A stretch of DNA of 64,000 nt from Arthrobacter crusticola (GTDB lineage: Bacteria > Actinomycetota > Actinomycetes > Actinomycetales > Micrococcaceae), in the NCBI RefSeq assembly GCF_004357995.1, contig NZ_SMTK01000004.1, positions 62,001 to 126,000 of the forward strand, given 5' to 3'. The translations under genes and the position numbers were made by a program. The notes beneath the pieces were generated by a model. That model was not told the DNA's origin. It worked only from the letters and a program-made list of their open reading frames with translations, and made no database searches. Below, piece by piece: positions 25,487 through 33,089 of this stretch (positions are counted from its first letter, which is position 1; each line of letters begins with the position of its first letter).

Positions 25487-25644
25487 TGTGGATTACCTGT
25501 GGACTGCGCGGCGTGTCTTGTGCACAGGATGTGGAGAAGCCTGTGGACAACAAACTATTTTTCCTAGAAAACCCACTCTGACGTGGGCAAACTTTATCCA
25601 GTGCCTGTGGAGGAAAAGTAATTTCTCCGGAACCTTCATCCACA
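25487..25644. promoter_or_regulatory. cluster of DnaA-box-like 9-mers in front of dnaB
   Basis: Within 158 bases there are four single-mismatch matches to TTATCCACA: TAATCCACA (25487-25495, minus), TTCTCCACA (25530-25538, minus), TTGTCCACA (25542-25550, minus; this exact form is the usual box in high-GC actinobacteria) and TCATCCACA (25636-25644, plus). Weaker ones are at 25498-25506, 25518-25526, 25594-25602 and 25606-25614. The segment 25550-25575 is AT-rich. It is not expected to be oriC, which should lie to the right near parS and dnaA; autoregulation of dnaB or titration of DnaA is possible. Confidence 0.6.
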
Positions 25645-25851
25645 GGTTGCATGTTGACATCCCCCCTTGAAGGTCGCCTGCAGCGCATTCCCCAGCCCCT
25701 GCCCCGGCTGGAATGGGCCCCTGCGCGCCTGCCGGGGCTGTGATGAGGATCAATAGCCGGGACCGGATGGAGGGCCTCCCCGTGGCGTGAACGTCGATCG
25801 CGAACTTCGCATACCTCGTGCCCGCGCGAACCCGCGGGCGGTCGTCGGCGA

Positions 25852-25887
25852 GCCGGCGGTCAACGACAAGCCGGCGGTTAACGACAA
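25852..25887. repeat. tandem 18-bp direct repeat, 17 of 18 identical
   Basis: GCCGGCGGTCAACGACAA at 25852-25869 is followed directly by GCCGGCGGTTAACGACAA at 25870-25887. It abuts the rplI terminator hairpin and lies between rplI and dnaB. Only two units are seen. Its role is unknown. Confidence 0.8.
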
Positions 25888-25916
25888 GGGACCCCCGCCG
25901 GCGGCGGGGGTCCCTT
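25886..25916 (-). terminator. terminator of the rpsF-rplI operon
   Basis: AAGGGACCCCCGCC at 25886-25899 pairs with GGCGGGGGTCCCTT at 25903-25916 around a three-base loop, a perfect 14-bp stem. It lies 25 bases after the rplI stop codon. A four-base overlap with the tandem repeat is seen. There is no long T-run on the minus strand. Confidence 0.85.
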
Positions 25917-25940
25917 GGGTGTACTGCTGGACAGGCGGAA

Positions 25941-26390
25941 CTAGCCCGCGACGACGTCCAGATCGATCACGGCGGCGACGTCTTCGTGGAGACGGACGTT
26001 CGCCTGGTAGGAGCCGACCGACTTGATGTGGGCCGGCAGTTCAACCTTGCGCTTGTCAATGCTGCCGAGGCCTGCGGCCTCAACTGCCTTGGCGACGTCG
26101 TCGGCCTTGACGGTGCCGAACAGGCGGCCGGAGTCGCCCGCCTTGACCGTGAGCTTGACCGGCTTGGCCGAGAGGGCAGCAGCCTGCTTCTGGGCATCCT
26201 CAAGTGAGGCGTGCTCGCGGGCAGAACGCGCGGCCTTGATCGACTCGACCTGCTTCTCGCCGCCCTTGGTCCACGTCAGGGCGAAGCCGCGGGGCAGAAG
26301 GTAGTTACGTGCGTAACCGTTCTTCACCTCGACGACATCCCCTGCGGCGCCGAGGCCGGTTACTTCCTGGGTCAGAATGAGCTTTGCCAT
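25941..26390 (-). CDS. rplI: 50S ribosomal protein L9
   Basis: A 149-residue protein, the usual length for L9. The N-terminus [33 protein letters not shown] (short blocks) is the family signature, followed by the long connecting helix ([20 protein letters not shown]) and the C-terminal domain [17 protein letters not shown] with DKRKVELP. It binds 23S rRNA domain V near the L1 stalk base. It is 17 bases after rpsR in the same operon. Confidence 0.97.
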   Translation of the reverse strand: MAKLILTQEVTGLGAAGDVVEVKNGYARNYLLPRGFALTWTKGGEKQVESIKAARSAREHASLEDAQKQAAALSAKPVKLTVKAGDSGRLFGTVKADDVAKAVEAAGLGSIDKRKVELPAHIKSVGSYQANVRLHEDVAAVIDLDVVAG

Positions 26391-26407
26391 GAAAAGGTTC
26401 CTTTCCC

Positions 26408-26647
26408 TTAGCCGCGGCCGGCGCCGGAGTAGGGCAGGAGTGCAACTTCGCGGGCATTCTTGATTGCCTGGGCGATCTTGCGCTGCTCCTGGACGGTGAC
26501 ACCGGTAACGCGGCGGGCGCGGATCTTTCCGCGGTCGGAAATGAACTTACGCAGCAGGGCTACGTCCTTGTAGTCGATGACGGTGACGTCAGCGGCCTTC
26601 AGGGGGTTGGACTTTGGTTTGGGCTTACGGAGTTCAGCCTTAGCCAT
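26408..26647 (-). CDS. rpsR: 30S ribosomal protein S18
   Basis: A 79-residue basic protein. The block [22 protein letters not shown] is typical, followed by [31 protein letters not shown] (short blocks), with S6 and 16S rRNA as partners on the platform of the small subunit. GGAG lies eleven bases before the ATG at 26647. The zinc-binding cysteines found in some S18 are absent, as in the zinc-independent form. The gap to ssb (116 bases) has two RNA hairpins on this transcript. Confidence 0.96.
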   Translation of the reverse strand: MAKAELRKPKPKSNPLKAADVTVIDYKDVALLRKFISDRGKIRARRVTGVTVQEQRKIAQAIKNAREVALLPYSGAGRG

Positions 26648-26672
26648 CGTGGTGCTCCTTGATCTATTGGAG

Positions 26673-26756
26673 CCCGCAGAACTGTTCTGCGGGATGGGAT
26701 GTGCGGGGTAAATCTTTGGAGTCAGGGGCTCCGGGACGGAGCTGACCCTGACTCCG
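26673..26756 (-). promoter_or_regulatory. two consecutive RNA hairpins between ssb and rpsR
   Basis: Hairpin A at 26719-26756 (transcribed first, 8 bases after the ssb stop) has outer stem GGAGTCAGGG/CCCTGACTCC with inner GCTCC/GGAGC. Hairpin B at 26673-26693 is a perfect inverted repeat, CCCGCAGAAC-T-GTTCTGCGGG, ending 26 bases before the rpsR start. They could be a partial terminator, an RNA processing site, or a protein-binding site for autoregulation. No T-run follows, so complete termination is unlikely, and rpsR may have its own promoter. Confidence 0.65.
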
Positions 26757-26763
26757 GGAGAGC

Positions 26764-27318
26764 CTAGAAGGGAGGTTCGGAGGAATCCGGGCCGTTGCCC
26801 CAGCCCTGGGAGCCGCCGCCTGCGGGTGCGCCCCACGGGTCGTCCGCGGGCTGCTGGGCCTGCTGGCCGCCGCCCCAGTTGGAGTTGGTACCGGCATTCC
26901 CGCCGAAGCCGCCGCCGCTGTTGCCGCCGAATCCTCCGCCGCCACCGCCTGAGCGCTGGGTACGGCTGATCTTCGCCGACGCATAGCGCAGGGAGGGACC
27001 GATTTCATCCACCTCAAGCTCCATGACGGTGCGCTTTTCGCCCTCTTTGGTTTCGTACGACCGTGACTTGAGTCGGCCCTGGGCGACCACGCGGGTTCCC
27101 TTGGTGAGGGTCTCCGCAACGTTCTCGGCAGCCTCGCGCCAGACCGACGCGCGGAGGAACAGCGTTTCGCCGTCTTTCCATTCGTTGGACTGGCGGTCGA
27201 AGGTCCGCGGCGTCGATGCGATGGTGAAGTTCGCCACCGCCGAGCCGGACGGCGTGAAACGAAGCTCGGGGTCGTTGGTGAGATTTCCTACGACCGTGAT
27301 TGTGGTTTCGCCTGCCAT
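26764..27318 (-). CDS. ssb: single-stranded DNA-binding protein
   Basis: A 184-residue protein. The OB-fold domain reads [32 protein letters not shown] (short blocks), with [30 protein letters not shown] and [11 protein letters not shown] as later strands. It is followed by a Gly/Asn/Gln-rich linker and ends DSSEPPF, the acidic tip that recruits partner proteins. It coats single-stranded DNA as a tetramer. AGGAGG lies at perfect spacing before the ATG at 27318. Position between rpsF and rpsR is the classic bacterial order. Confidence 0.96.
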   Translation of the reverse strand: MAGETTITVVGNLTNDPELRFTPSGSAVANFTIASTPRTFDRQSNEWKDGETLFLRASVWREAAENVAETLTKGTRVVAQGRLKSRSYETKEGEKRTVMELEVDEIGPSLRYASAKISRTQRSGGGGGGFGGNSGGGFGGNAGTNSNWGGGQQAQQPADDPWGAPAGGGSQGWGNGPDSSEPPF

Positions 27319-27377
27319 GGTGCCTCCTTGGGTCACGTCCCGCCGGGGCGGGATAGGTTCAGTGGAAAGGGGCCGAA

Positions 27378-27683
27378 CTACTCGGCCGTAACCTTCTGCT
27401 CCTCGGGGCGGATGATCTTGGTGCGCATGATGGTCTCGTTGAGACCAAGCTGGCGGTCAAGCTCGGCTGCCACGGCAGGGGTAGCGGTGAAGTTGACGAC
27501 GGCGTAGATGCCCTCGGCCTTCTTCTGGATTTCGTAGGCGAGGCGCCGGCGTCCCCAGATATCCACCTTGTCCACGGTGCCGCCGCCGTTGCGGACGACA
27601 TTCAGGAACTTCTCGAGTGTTGGTTCGACGGTACGTTCCTCGACGTCGGGGTCGATGATTACCATCAATTCATATGCACGCAT
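27378..27683 (-). CDS. rpsF: 30S ribosomal protein S6
   Basis: A 101-residue protein. [21 protein letters not shown] starts the fold, followed by [32 protein letters not shown] (short blocks) and [12 protein letters not shown]. It binds S18 and 16S rRNA. AGGAGGTG lies nine bases before the ATG at 27683. It is the first gene of the rpsF-ssb-rpsR-rplI operon. A small GC-rich hairpin (TCCCGCC/GGCGGGA at 27338-27353) lies in the gap to ssb. Confidence 0.97.
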   Translation of the reverse strand: MRAYELMVIIDPDVEERTVEPTLEKFLNVVRNGGGTVDKVDIWGRRRLAYEIQKKAEGIYAVVNFTATPAVAAELDRQLGLNETIMRTKIIRPEEQKVTAE

Positions 27684-27855
27684 GTGTGAACCCACCTCCT
27701 TTGGGCTAAACGGTCACGGCCTTTCCGTAACAGGAGGTTCTTTAGCGTTGGCCTGGCCGTTGCGGACGGGATTTCCCGGCCGCCGGAATCAGCACAGACC
27801 TGCCAATACTACCGGATAGCGGGCACTGCACGGAACGGCGCCCACGGGGCTTCTG

Positions 27856-29148
27856 TCAGGACCCGGTTGCGGGACGGACGAAGAACCGGGAAAGTACGCG
27901 CGCCAGCCGTTCGGGGTCCTCGACCCCGCACATCTCACGTGCCGAGTGCATCGACAGCAGGGGCGTGCCGACGTCGACGGTGCGGATGCCGAGGCGGGTG
28001 GCGGTGAGCGGCCCGATGGTTGAGCCGCACGGCACGGAGTTGTTCGACACGAACTCCTGGTACGGCACTCCAGCCTCGCCACAGAGGACCGCCCAATGCG
28101 CGGCGCCGTGGGCGTCGGTGGTGTACCGCTGGTTGGCGTTGATTTTCAGCAGCGGGCCGCCGTTGAGCACGGGGTGGTTGGCCGGGTCGTGCCGTTCGGC
28201 GTAGTTCGGGTGGACGGCGTGGCCGGCGTCGGCGGAGATGCAGAAGGAGGCGGCCAGGGCGCGCATCCTGTCCTCGAGGTCCGCGCCCAGCGTACCGGAG
28301 ATGCGCAGCAGGATGTCTTCGAGGAAGGGTCCGCTGGCCCCCGAACGGGAGGCGCTTCCCACCTCCTCGTGGTCGAAGGCCGCGAGGACGGCGATGGGGC
28401 GTCCTGGTTCCTCCCCGGTGGCCGCCTCGAGCAGGCCGGCGAGCCCGGCATGCACGGAGGTGAGGTTATCCAGCCGGCCCGAGGCGAAGAAGGCGCCCTC
28501 GGCGCCGAAGACCCGTGGCGTCTGCGTGTCGGCGGCCACGAGGTCGAAACCCCCAATGTCGGCCGGGTTGATCCCCGCCGCCGAAGCGGCAAGGCCCAGC
28601 AGGTCCGCCTCGCGCGGGTCCCCGAGGCCCCACACGGGGAACATGTGCTGCTGCTTGTCCAGGGCGAGTCCGTCGTTGACGGCCCGGTCGAGGTGGATCG
28701 CCAGCTGCGGAAAGCGCAGCAGGGGCCCGGTATCAACAAGGTGCTCCCGGCCGTCGAGGGTGACGATGCGGCCGGCGAGCGTGAGCTCGCGGTCCAGCCA
28801 GGAGTTCAGCAGGGGCCCGCCATAGACCTCGACGCCGGCCTGCAGCCACCCGTACCGGCCGGTGGTCGGCTTCGGCTTGAGCTTGAACGAGGGCGAGTCG
28901 GTGTGGGCGCCGAGGATGGAGAAGCCGGTAGTGGCCACCGCGTCTTCGGGAAGGATCCAGGCGATCAGCGCGCCGTCCCGGATCACGAAGTAGCTGCCCG
29001 GCTCCGCGGGGAAAACCTCTTCCTCGAGCAGGCGGACGAAGCCGGCGGCCTCAAGCCGCCGGCCGCCCTCGGCCGCGGCATGGAAGCTCGAGGGGGAGGC
29101 GCTGACATACGCGCCGAGGTCGTGAATGTGGGTCAGTGCGTCGGACAT
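27856..29148 (-). CDS. M18-family aminopeptidase
   Basis: A 430-residue zinc aminopeptidase that removes acidic or other N-terminal residues, forming a large dodecamer in characterised members. Metal and catalytic residues fall in the family blocks ILGAHTDSPSFKLKP, with His/Asp, AAFDHEEVGSASRSGASGP with two Glu and Asp, and SADAGHAVHPNY near residue 318. C-terminal block GTPLLSMHSAREMCGVED includes the late His. The ATG at 29148 gives a family-like start (SDALTHIHDLGAYVSASPSSFHA). It stands alone between a hairpin and rpsF. Confidence 0.94.
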   Translation of the reverse strand: MSDALTHIHDLGAYVSASPSSFHAAAEGGRRLEAAGFVRLLEEEVFPAEPGSYFVIRDGALIAWILPEDAVATTGFSILGAHTDSPSFKLKPKPTTGRYGWLQAGVEVYGGPLLNSWLDRELTLAGRIVTLDGREHLVDTGPLLRFPQLAIHLDRAVNDGLALDKQQHMFPVWGLGDPREADLLGLAASAAGINPADIGGFDLVAADTQTPRVFGAEGAFFASGRLDNLTSVHAGLAGLLEAATGEEPGRPIAVLAAFDHEEVGSASRSGASGPFLEDILLRISGTLGADLEDRMRALAASFCISADAGHAVHPNYAERHDPANHPVLNGGPLLKINANQRYTTDAHGAAHWAVLCGEAGVPYQEFVSNNSVPCGSTIGPLTATRLGIRTVDVGTPLLSMHSAREMCGVEDPERLARVLSRFFVRPATGS

Positions 29149-29185
29149 GCCTTCGATTACATCAGAGAAGGGCCGGGTTCCGCTG

Positions 29186-29212
29186 TCCGGGGCCCTCGGA
29201 ACGGGCCCCGGA
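29186..29212 (-). terminator. perfect 10-bp hairpin after the ABC-2 permease gene
   Basis: TCCGGGGCCC at 29186-29195 pairs with GGGCCCCGGA at 29203-29212 around TCGGAAC. On the minus strand it lies about 30 bases after the permease stop codon and before the M18 gene. No T-run follows. Confidence 0.75.
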
Positions 29213-29241
29213 CGGGCGGAAACCGGCCGGCAGCAGCCGGA

Positions 29242-30126
29242 TCAGACGTCGCGCCTCCGGGTCACGAGCAGCGAGGCGACGAGCAGGACGAGAGCCCAGG
29301 CCGCCATCACGAGGCCGCCTTCGAGCTGGGTCAGGGCCCCTTCCTCTGCGGCGACGGCGACGAGCCGTTCCCCGGCGTTGGTCGGCAGGAAGCGCGCGGC
29401 ATCGGGGATCCAGTCGGCCAGCCCGGAGATCAGGTTCACCACGATCACGGGAAGGACGAAGAAGAGTCCTACCGCCGTCACCACCCCCCCTGCGGTGTTG
29501 CGCAGCAGCGTGCCGATCCCCATGGAGATCACCGCGATCAAGGCAAGGTAGGTGCCGGTGTTGAGGATGCTCGCCACAATCTTGTCATCGGTAAGGGCGA
29601 AATCGAGATCCTCAACGGCGAGGATGGGCTGGGCGGCAACATAGGAAAGGAGCGCGGCGGCGGCTCCGATCAGGAAGGAGACGCCGGCGGCGATGACGTT
29701 CTTCGCCAGCAGCGCCGGCACCCGCTTCGGCACGGCCACCATGGTGGACCGGATCATTCCGGTGGCCCACTCAGAGGCGATCAGCACCACGGCGAGGGAG
29801 GCGATGAGGAGCTGCCCGAAGATGATCCCCGAGGAGGGGGCGCCGCGGGCGAGGTCGCCGAAGTCCGGCAGGGGCTCCCCCGGAGGGCCCATCTGTGGCG
29901 GGGGTCCGCCGGAGTCGAGCTGGGCCTGGCCCGTCTGGAGGGACCAGGCGAACAGGGCGGCCAGGCCGACCATCACCACGAGGGTGCTCGCGAGCAGGAT
30001 CACTGTCGAGGGCACCGTGGTGACCTTGATCCATTCGGACCTCAGCACGCGCACGAAGTTGAGCCTGGGCCCGTCGGAGCGGCGGGCCCTGGCCGGGGCG
30101 GCGGGGGTTGACGTCGAGGTGCTCAT
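29242..30126 (-). CDS. ABC-2 type transporter permease
   Basis: A 294-residue membrane protein with six predicted segments and a loop between segments 1 and 2 rich in Gly/Pro. The first 45 residues are polar and start with a Pro/Ala-rich tail, then RVLRSEWIKVTTVPSTVILLAS, as in ABC-2 permeases of unknown substrate. LLIASLAVVLIASEWATGMIRST is the usual middle block with a re-entrant or EWA motif. It overlaps the upstream ATPase gene by four bases (ATGA). The two form an efflux-type transporter; the substrate is unknown. Confidence 0.87.
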   Translation of the reverse strand: MSTSTSTPAAPARARRSDGPRLNFVRVLRSEWIKVTTVPSTVILLASTLVVMVGLAALFAWSLQTGQAQLDSGGPPPQMGPPGEPLPDFGDLARGAPSSGIIFGQLLIASLAVVLIASEWATGMIRSTMVAVPKRVPALLAKNVIAAGVSFLIGAAAALLSYVAAQPILAVEDLDFALTDDKIVASILNTGTYLALIAVISMGIGTLLRNTAGGVVTAVGLFFVLPVIVVNLISGLADWIPDAARFLPTNAGERLVAVAAEEGALTQLEGGLVMAAWALVLLVASLLVTRRRDV

Positions 30127-31076
30127 GATCGGCTTCCTTCGGGAACACCCTCGGCCTGTGTACCGAGGGGCAGGTCGTGCGAGGAGTATTCGACTTCGGA
30201 GGCCGTGAGCTCCATGTACGCCTCCTCGAGGGAGGCCTGCAGGGGGGTCAATTCATACACGAGCACCTGCCGGCGCAGGGCCGCCTCGGCAATCCGGCGC
30301 GGATCGGGGCCGGTAATTTCGAGCAGGTCGGGCTCAAGGAATGTCGAGGTCGTCCCCTCCCCGCCCAGCGCCGCCAGCAGGTCGGAGGGCCGGTCGGTGC
30401 GGACGCGGGTCCGAAGCTGTCCGCGGCCGGCGAGGATCTCGGAGACCGGGGCGTCGGCGATGATCCGGCCGCGCCCGATCACGATCAGGTGGTCCGCCGT
30501 CATCGCCATCTCGGACATGAGGTGGGAGGAGAGGAAGACGGTCCGTCCCTCGGCGGCGAGGCCGCGGGCGAGGTGCCGGATCCACTGGACCCCCTCGGGG
30601 TCGAGCCCGTTGACGGGCTCGTCGAGGATGACGGTCTGCGGGTCGCCGAGCATCGCCACGGCAATTCCCAGGCGCTGGCCCATCCCCATTGAGAACCCAC
30701 CGACCCGCTTCTTGGCGACCGGCCCGAGCCCGGTCATCTCGATGACCTCATGCACCCTGCTGTTCGGGATCCCATGGGTGGCGGCCATGGCCCGCAGGTG
30801 GTTGTAGGCGCTGCGCTTGGTGTGGAAGGCCTTCGCCTCAAGCAGCGCACCCACTTCACGCAGCGGTGCCCGGTGCTCGGCGTACCGGCGGCCGTTCACG
30901 CTCACGGAGCCGGCGCTCGGCGTGTCGAGCCCGACGATCATGCGCATCGTCGTCGATTTTCCGGCGCCGTTCGGACCAAGGAACCCGGTGACCTTGCCGG
31001 GGTGGACGGTGAAGGAGATGCCGTTGACGGCCGTCTTGTCGCCATAGCGTTTGAACAGGCCCTGGGCCTCGATCAT
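30123..31076 (-). CDS. ABC transporter ATP-binding protein
   Basis: A 317-residue ATPase that pairs with the overlapping ABC-2 permease. Walker A is GPNGAGKSTTMR, Q-loop in GALLEAKAFHT, signature FSMGMGQRLGIA, Walker B VILDEPVNGLDPEG, and switch histidine in FLSSHLMSE. The signature FSMGMGQRL instead of LSGGQ is common in this ABC-2 group. The C-terminal 100 residues form the extra domain of DrrA-like exporters. I chose the ATG at 31076 with GAGGA seven bases before it. Confidence 0.92.
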   Translation of the reverse strand: MIEAQGLFKRYGDKTAVNGISFTVHPGKVTGFLGPNGAGKSTTMRMIVGLDTPSAGSVSVNGRRYAEHRAPLREVGALLEAKAFHTKRSAYNHLRAMAATHGIPNSRVHEVIEMTGLGPVAKKRVGGFSMGMGQRLGIAVAMLGDPQTVILDEPVNGLDPEGVQWIRHLARGLAAEGRTVFLSSHLMSEMAMTADHLIVIGRGRIIADAPVSEILAGRGQLRTRVRTDRPSDLLAALGGEGTTSTFLEPDLLEITGPDPRRIAEAALRRQVLVYELTPLQASLEEAYMELTASEVEYSSHDLPLGTQAEGVPEGSRS

Positions 31077-31161
31077 GGGAACGTCCTCTGGATTGCCGGG
31101 TAAGGGAGGCACGGTCGGTCAGGGCCCCCGGTGCCACTCTAGGGGGAGAAACCGCCCGCGC

Positions 31162-31190
31162 CGGTCAGGCGGATCCGATCCGCCTGACCG
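31162..31190 (-). terminator. perfect 14-bp hairpin after the DrrAB-like operon
   Basis: CGGTCAGGCGGATC at 31162-31175 and GATCCGCCTGACCG at 31177-31190 are complementary with one base between. It lies 16 bases after the permease stop codon on the minus strand and insulates the operon from the ABC ATPase gene that follows. Confidence 0.85.
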
Positions 31191-31205
31191 TGTGCGGAGA
31201 AGGGT

Positions 31206-32054
31206 TCAGCGGGAGCTGATCGAGGCGAACTTCCGGATGCACAGCGGGACGAAGATCAGCAGCATCAGGATCGCACCGATCAGGACCGTCGGCACGGCGT
31301 TCTGCATGGGCCAGGCATCCGGGGTGGGCACCGAACCGACATTGCCGAAGAGCTCCCGTGCCGCCTGGACCAGCGCGGAGACCGGGTTCCAGTTAGCGAA
31401 CGCCTCGAGCGGCGCCGGAAGGGTCTGGCTCTGGACGAAGGCGTTGGAGATAAACGTGAGCGGAAACAGGATCATGAAGGAGGCGTTATTGATGACCTCC
31501 GGCGACTTCACGCTCATGCCCAGCAGTGCCATGACCCAGCTGAATGCATAGGAGAACAGCAGCAGCAGCCCGATGCCGGCAAGGAAACTGCTGAAGGGCG
31601 CGTTCACCCGCCAGCCCACGACGAACCCCGTCGCCATCATGATGAGCATGGAGATGCCGTTGAGCACCAGGTCGCTGTTCGTGCGTCCGACCAGGACCGC
31701 CGAAGAGCTCATCGGCAGAGTCCGGAACCGGTCGATGATGCCGTCCTTGAGGTCCTGGGCCATCGCCGAACCGGAGAAGGTCGAGCCGAAGATCACGGTC
31801 TGGGCGAAGATCCCTGCCATGAGGTACTGGGTGTAGTCGGTTCCCTGGACCTGGATGGAGCCGCCGTAGATCTGGCTGAACAGCAGCACAAACATGATCG
31901 GCTGCAGCACGGCGAACACAAGCATGTCCGGGGAACGCTTGAGCTTCGTCAGGTTGCGCTTGGTGACCGTCCAGCCGTCGGACAGCCACATCGAGGCGGC
32001 GCCGGGCTCGGGCGCGGGCCGGGCCTGCCGGTTTTCGGGGGCCAGGACGCTCAT
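31206..32054 (-). CDS. DrrB-type ABC-2 permease
   Basis: A 282-residue membrane protein with six hydrophobic segments. The block WTVTKRNLTKLKRSPDMLVFAVLQPIMFVLLF (short blocks) and GIFAQTVIFGSTFSG with MAQDLKDGIIDRFRTLPM are the signature of the DrrB/NodJ group, which exports drugs, lipids or polysaccharides. The last 15 residues are basic (IRKFASISSR). It overlaps the DrrA-like ATPase gene by four bases. The substrate is not deducible; the doxorubicin link is only a family name. Confidence 0.92.
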   Translation of the reverse strand: MSVLAPENRQARPAPEPGAASMWLSDGWTVTKRNLTKLKRSPDMLVFAVLQPIMFVLLFSQIYGGSIQVQGTDYTQYLMAGIFAQTVIFGSTFSGSAMAQDLKDGIIDRFRTLPMSSSAVLVGRTNSDLVLNGISMLIMMATGFVVGWRVNAPFSSFLAGIGLLLLFSYAFSWVMALLGMSVKSPEVINNASFMILFPLTFISNAFVQSQTLPAPLEAFANWNPVSALVQAARELFGNVGSVPTPDAWPMQNAVPTVLIGAILMLLIFVPLCIRKFASISSR

Positions 32055-33043
32055 TTCGCGTTCTCCTTCTCAGCAGGAACGTTTTCATCGGTGTTTTCGG
32101 CGTGCCGGCCCGTGAGCTTGAGGAAGACATCATCGAGGCTGGGACGCCGCATGCCGGCGTCGTGAAGTTCGACCCCTGCCTGCCCCAGGTCGCCGAGGAC
32201 GTATTGCAGGGCGCGCGGCCCGTTGATTACGCCCACCTCGACGGTGCGGCCGTCGGTTCCGACGGTGGCCTCCCCGTCGCCGTGGCGCCCGAGAATTTCC
32301 CGGGCCGCTCCAGCGTCGGCCGGGTCCACCAGGGTGACGACCACCCGGTGGCCGCCGATCTGCGCCTTGAGCTCGTCCGCGGTTCCTTCGGCGATGACGC
32401 GCCCGCCGTCGATCACGGCGATGTCGTCGGAGAGCTGATCCGCCTCCTCGAGGTACTGCGTGGTGAGCAGCAGCGTGGTTCCGTCGCTGACCAGGTCCTT
32501 GATGATCCCCCAGAGCGATAGGCGGCTGCGCGGATCGAGCCCCGTGGTGGGTTCGTCGAGGAAGAGCACCTTGGGGTTGATCACCAGTGCCCCGGCAAGG
32601 TCGATCCGGCGGCGCATGCCGCCCGAGAAGCCCTTGACCGGCCGGTTGCCCGCCTCGGTAAGTTCAAACTGTTCGATCAGTTCCTGAGCCCTGCGCTTGG
32701 CCTCGCGGGCGCTCAGGTGGTAGAGCCTGCCCACCATTTCAAGGTTTTCGAACCCGGTGAGGTTCTCGTCGACGGCCGCGTACTGGCCCGAGACACCGAT
32801 GATGCGGCGGGCCGCTTTCGGATTGGCGAGGACGTCGATTCCATCGACGAAGGCGGTGCCCTCGGTGGGCCGGATCAGCGTGGTCAGCACCTTGACCACC
32901 GTGGTCTTGCCGGCGCCGTTCGGGCCCAGCAGCGCCTTCACCGTTCCCGGGGGCACGGATAGGTCCATCCCGGCAAGGGCATGGACCGGGCCGCTCTTTG
33001 AGCGGTAGGTCTTTTTCAGACCGGAGGCCTCAATCATTGTCAT
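32051..33043 (-). CDS. DrrA-type ABC transporter ATP-binding protein
   Basis: A 330-residue ATPase for the overlapping DrrB-like permease. Walker A is GPNGAGKTT, followed by PTEGTAFVDGIDVLANPKAARRIIG, Q-loop GQYAAVDENLTGFEN, signature FSGGMRRRIDLA, Walker B LFLDEPTTGLDPRSR, and a C-terminal DrrA domain (VVVTLVDPADAGAAREIL). The ATG at 33043 starts TMIEASGLKKTY; an ATG two codons downstream is possible. There is no clear ribosome site, so the transcript may be leaderless or the start unusual. The upstream gene is a separate MFS transporter. Confidence 0.91.
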   Translation of the reverse strand: MTMIEASGLKKTYRSKSGPVHALAGMDLSVPPGTVKALLGPNGAGKTTVVKVLTTLIRPTEGTAFVDGIDVLANPKAARRIIGVSGQYAAVDENLTGFENLEMVGRLYHLSAREAKRRAQELIEQFELTEAGNRPVKGFSGGMRRRIDLAGALVINPKVLFLDEPTTGLDPRSRLSLWGIIKDLVSDGTTLLLTTQYLEEADQLSDDIAVIDGGRVIAEGTADELKAQIGGHRVVVTLVDPADAGAAREILGRHGDGEATVGTDGRTVEVGVINGPRALQYVLGDLGQAGVELHDAGMRRPSLDDVFLKLTGRHAENTDENVPAEKENAK

Positions 33044-33089
33044 GCGGAAAAGCTTAGGCGGGCACTCCCACAGCACCGCACCAATCAGG

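Noticed and set aside
25487-25644. Chromosomal origin oriC
   Set aside because: The boxes are few and degenerate, and dnaA/dnaN are not here. The parS sites and trxA order place oriC beyond the right edge.
28096-30111. Open frame of about 670 codons on the plus strand, antisense to the aminopeptidase and ABC permease genes
   Set aside because: Gly/Arg/His-rich low-complexity translation typical of a shadow frame; the minus-strand genes have clear family motifs.
30123-33043. Antibiotic biosynthesis cluster from the DrrAB-like transporters
   Set aside because: There are two export systems but no biosynthetic genes; DrrAB is only a family name.
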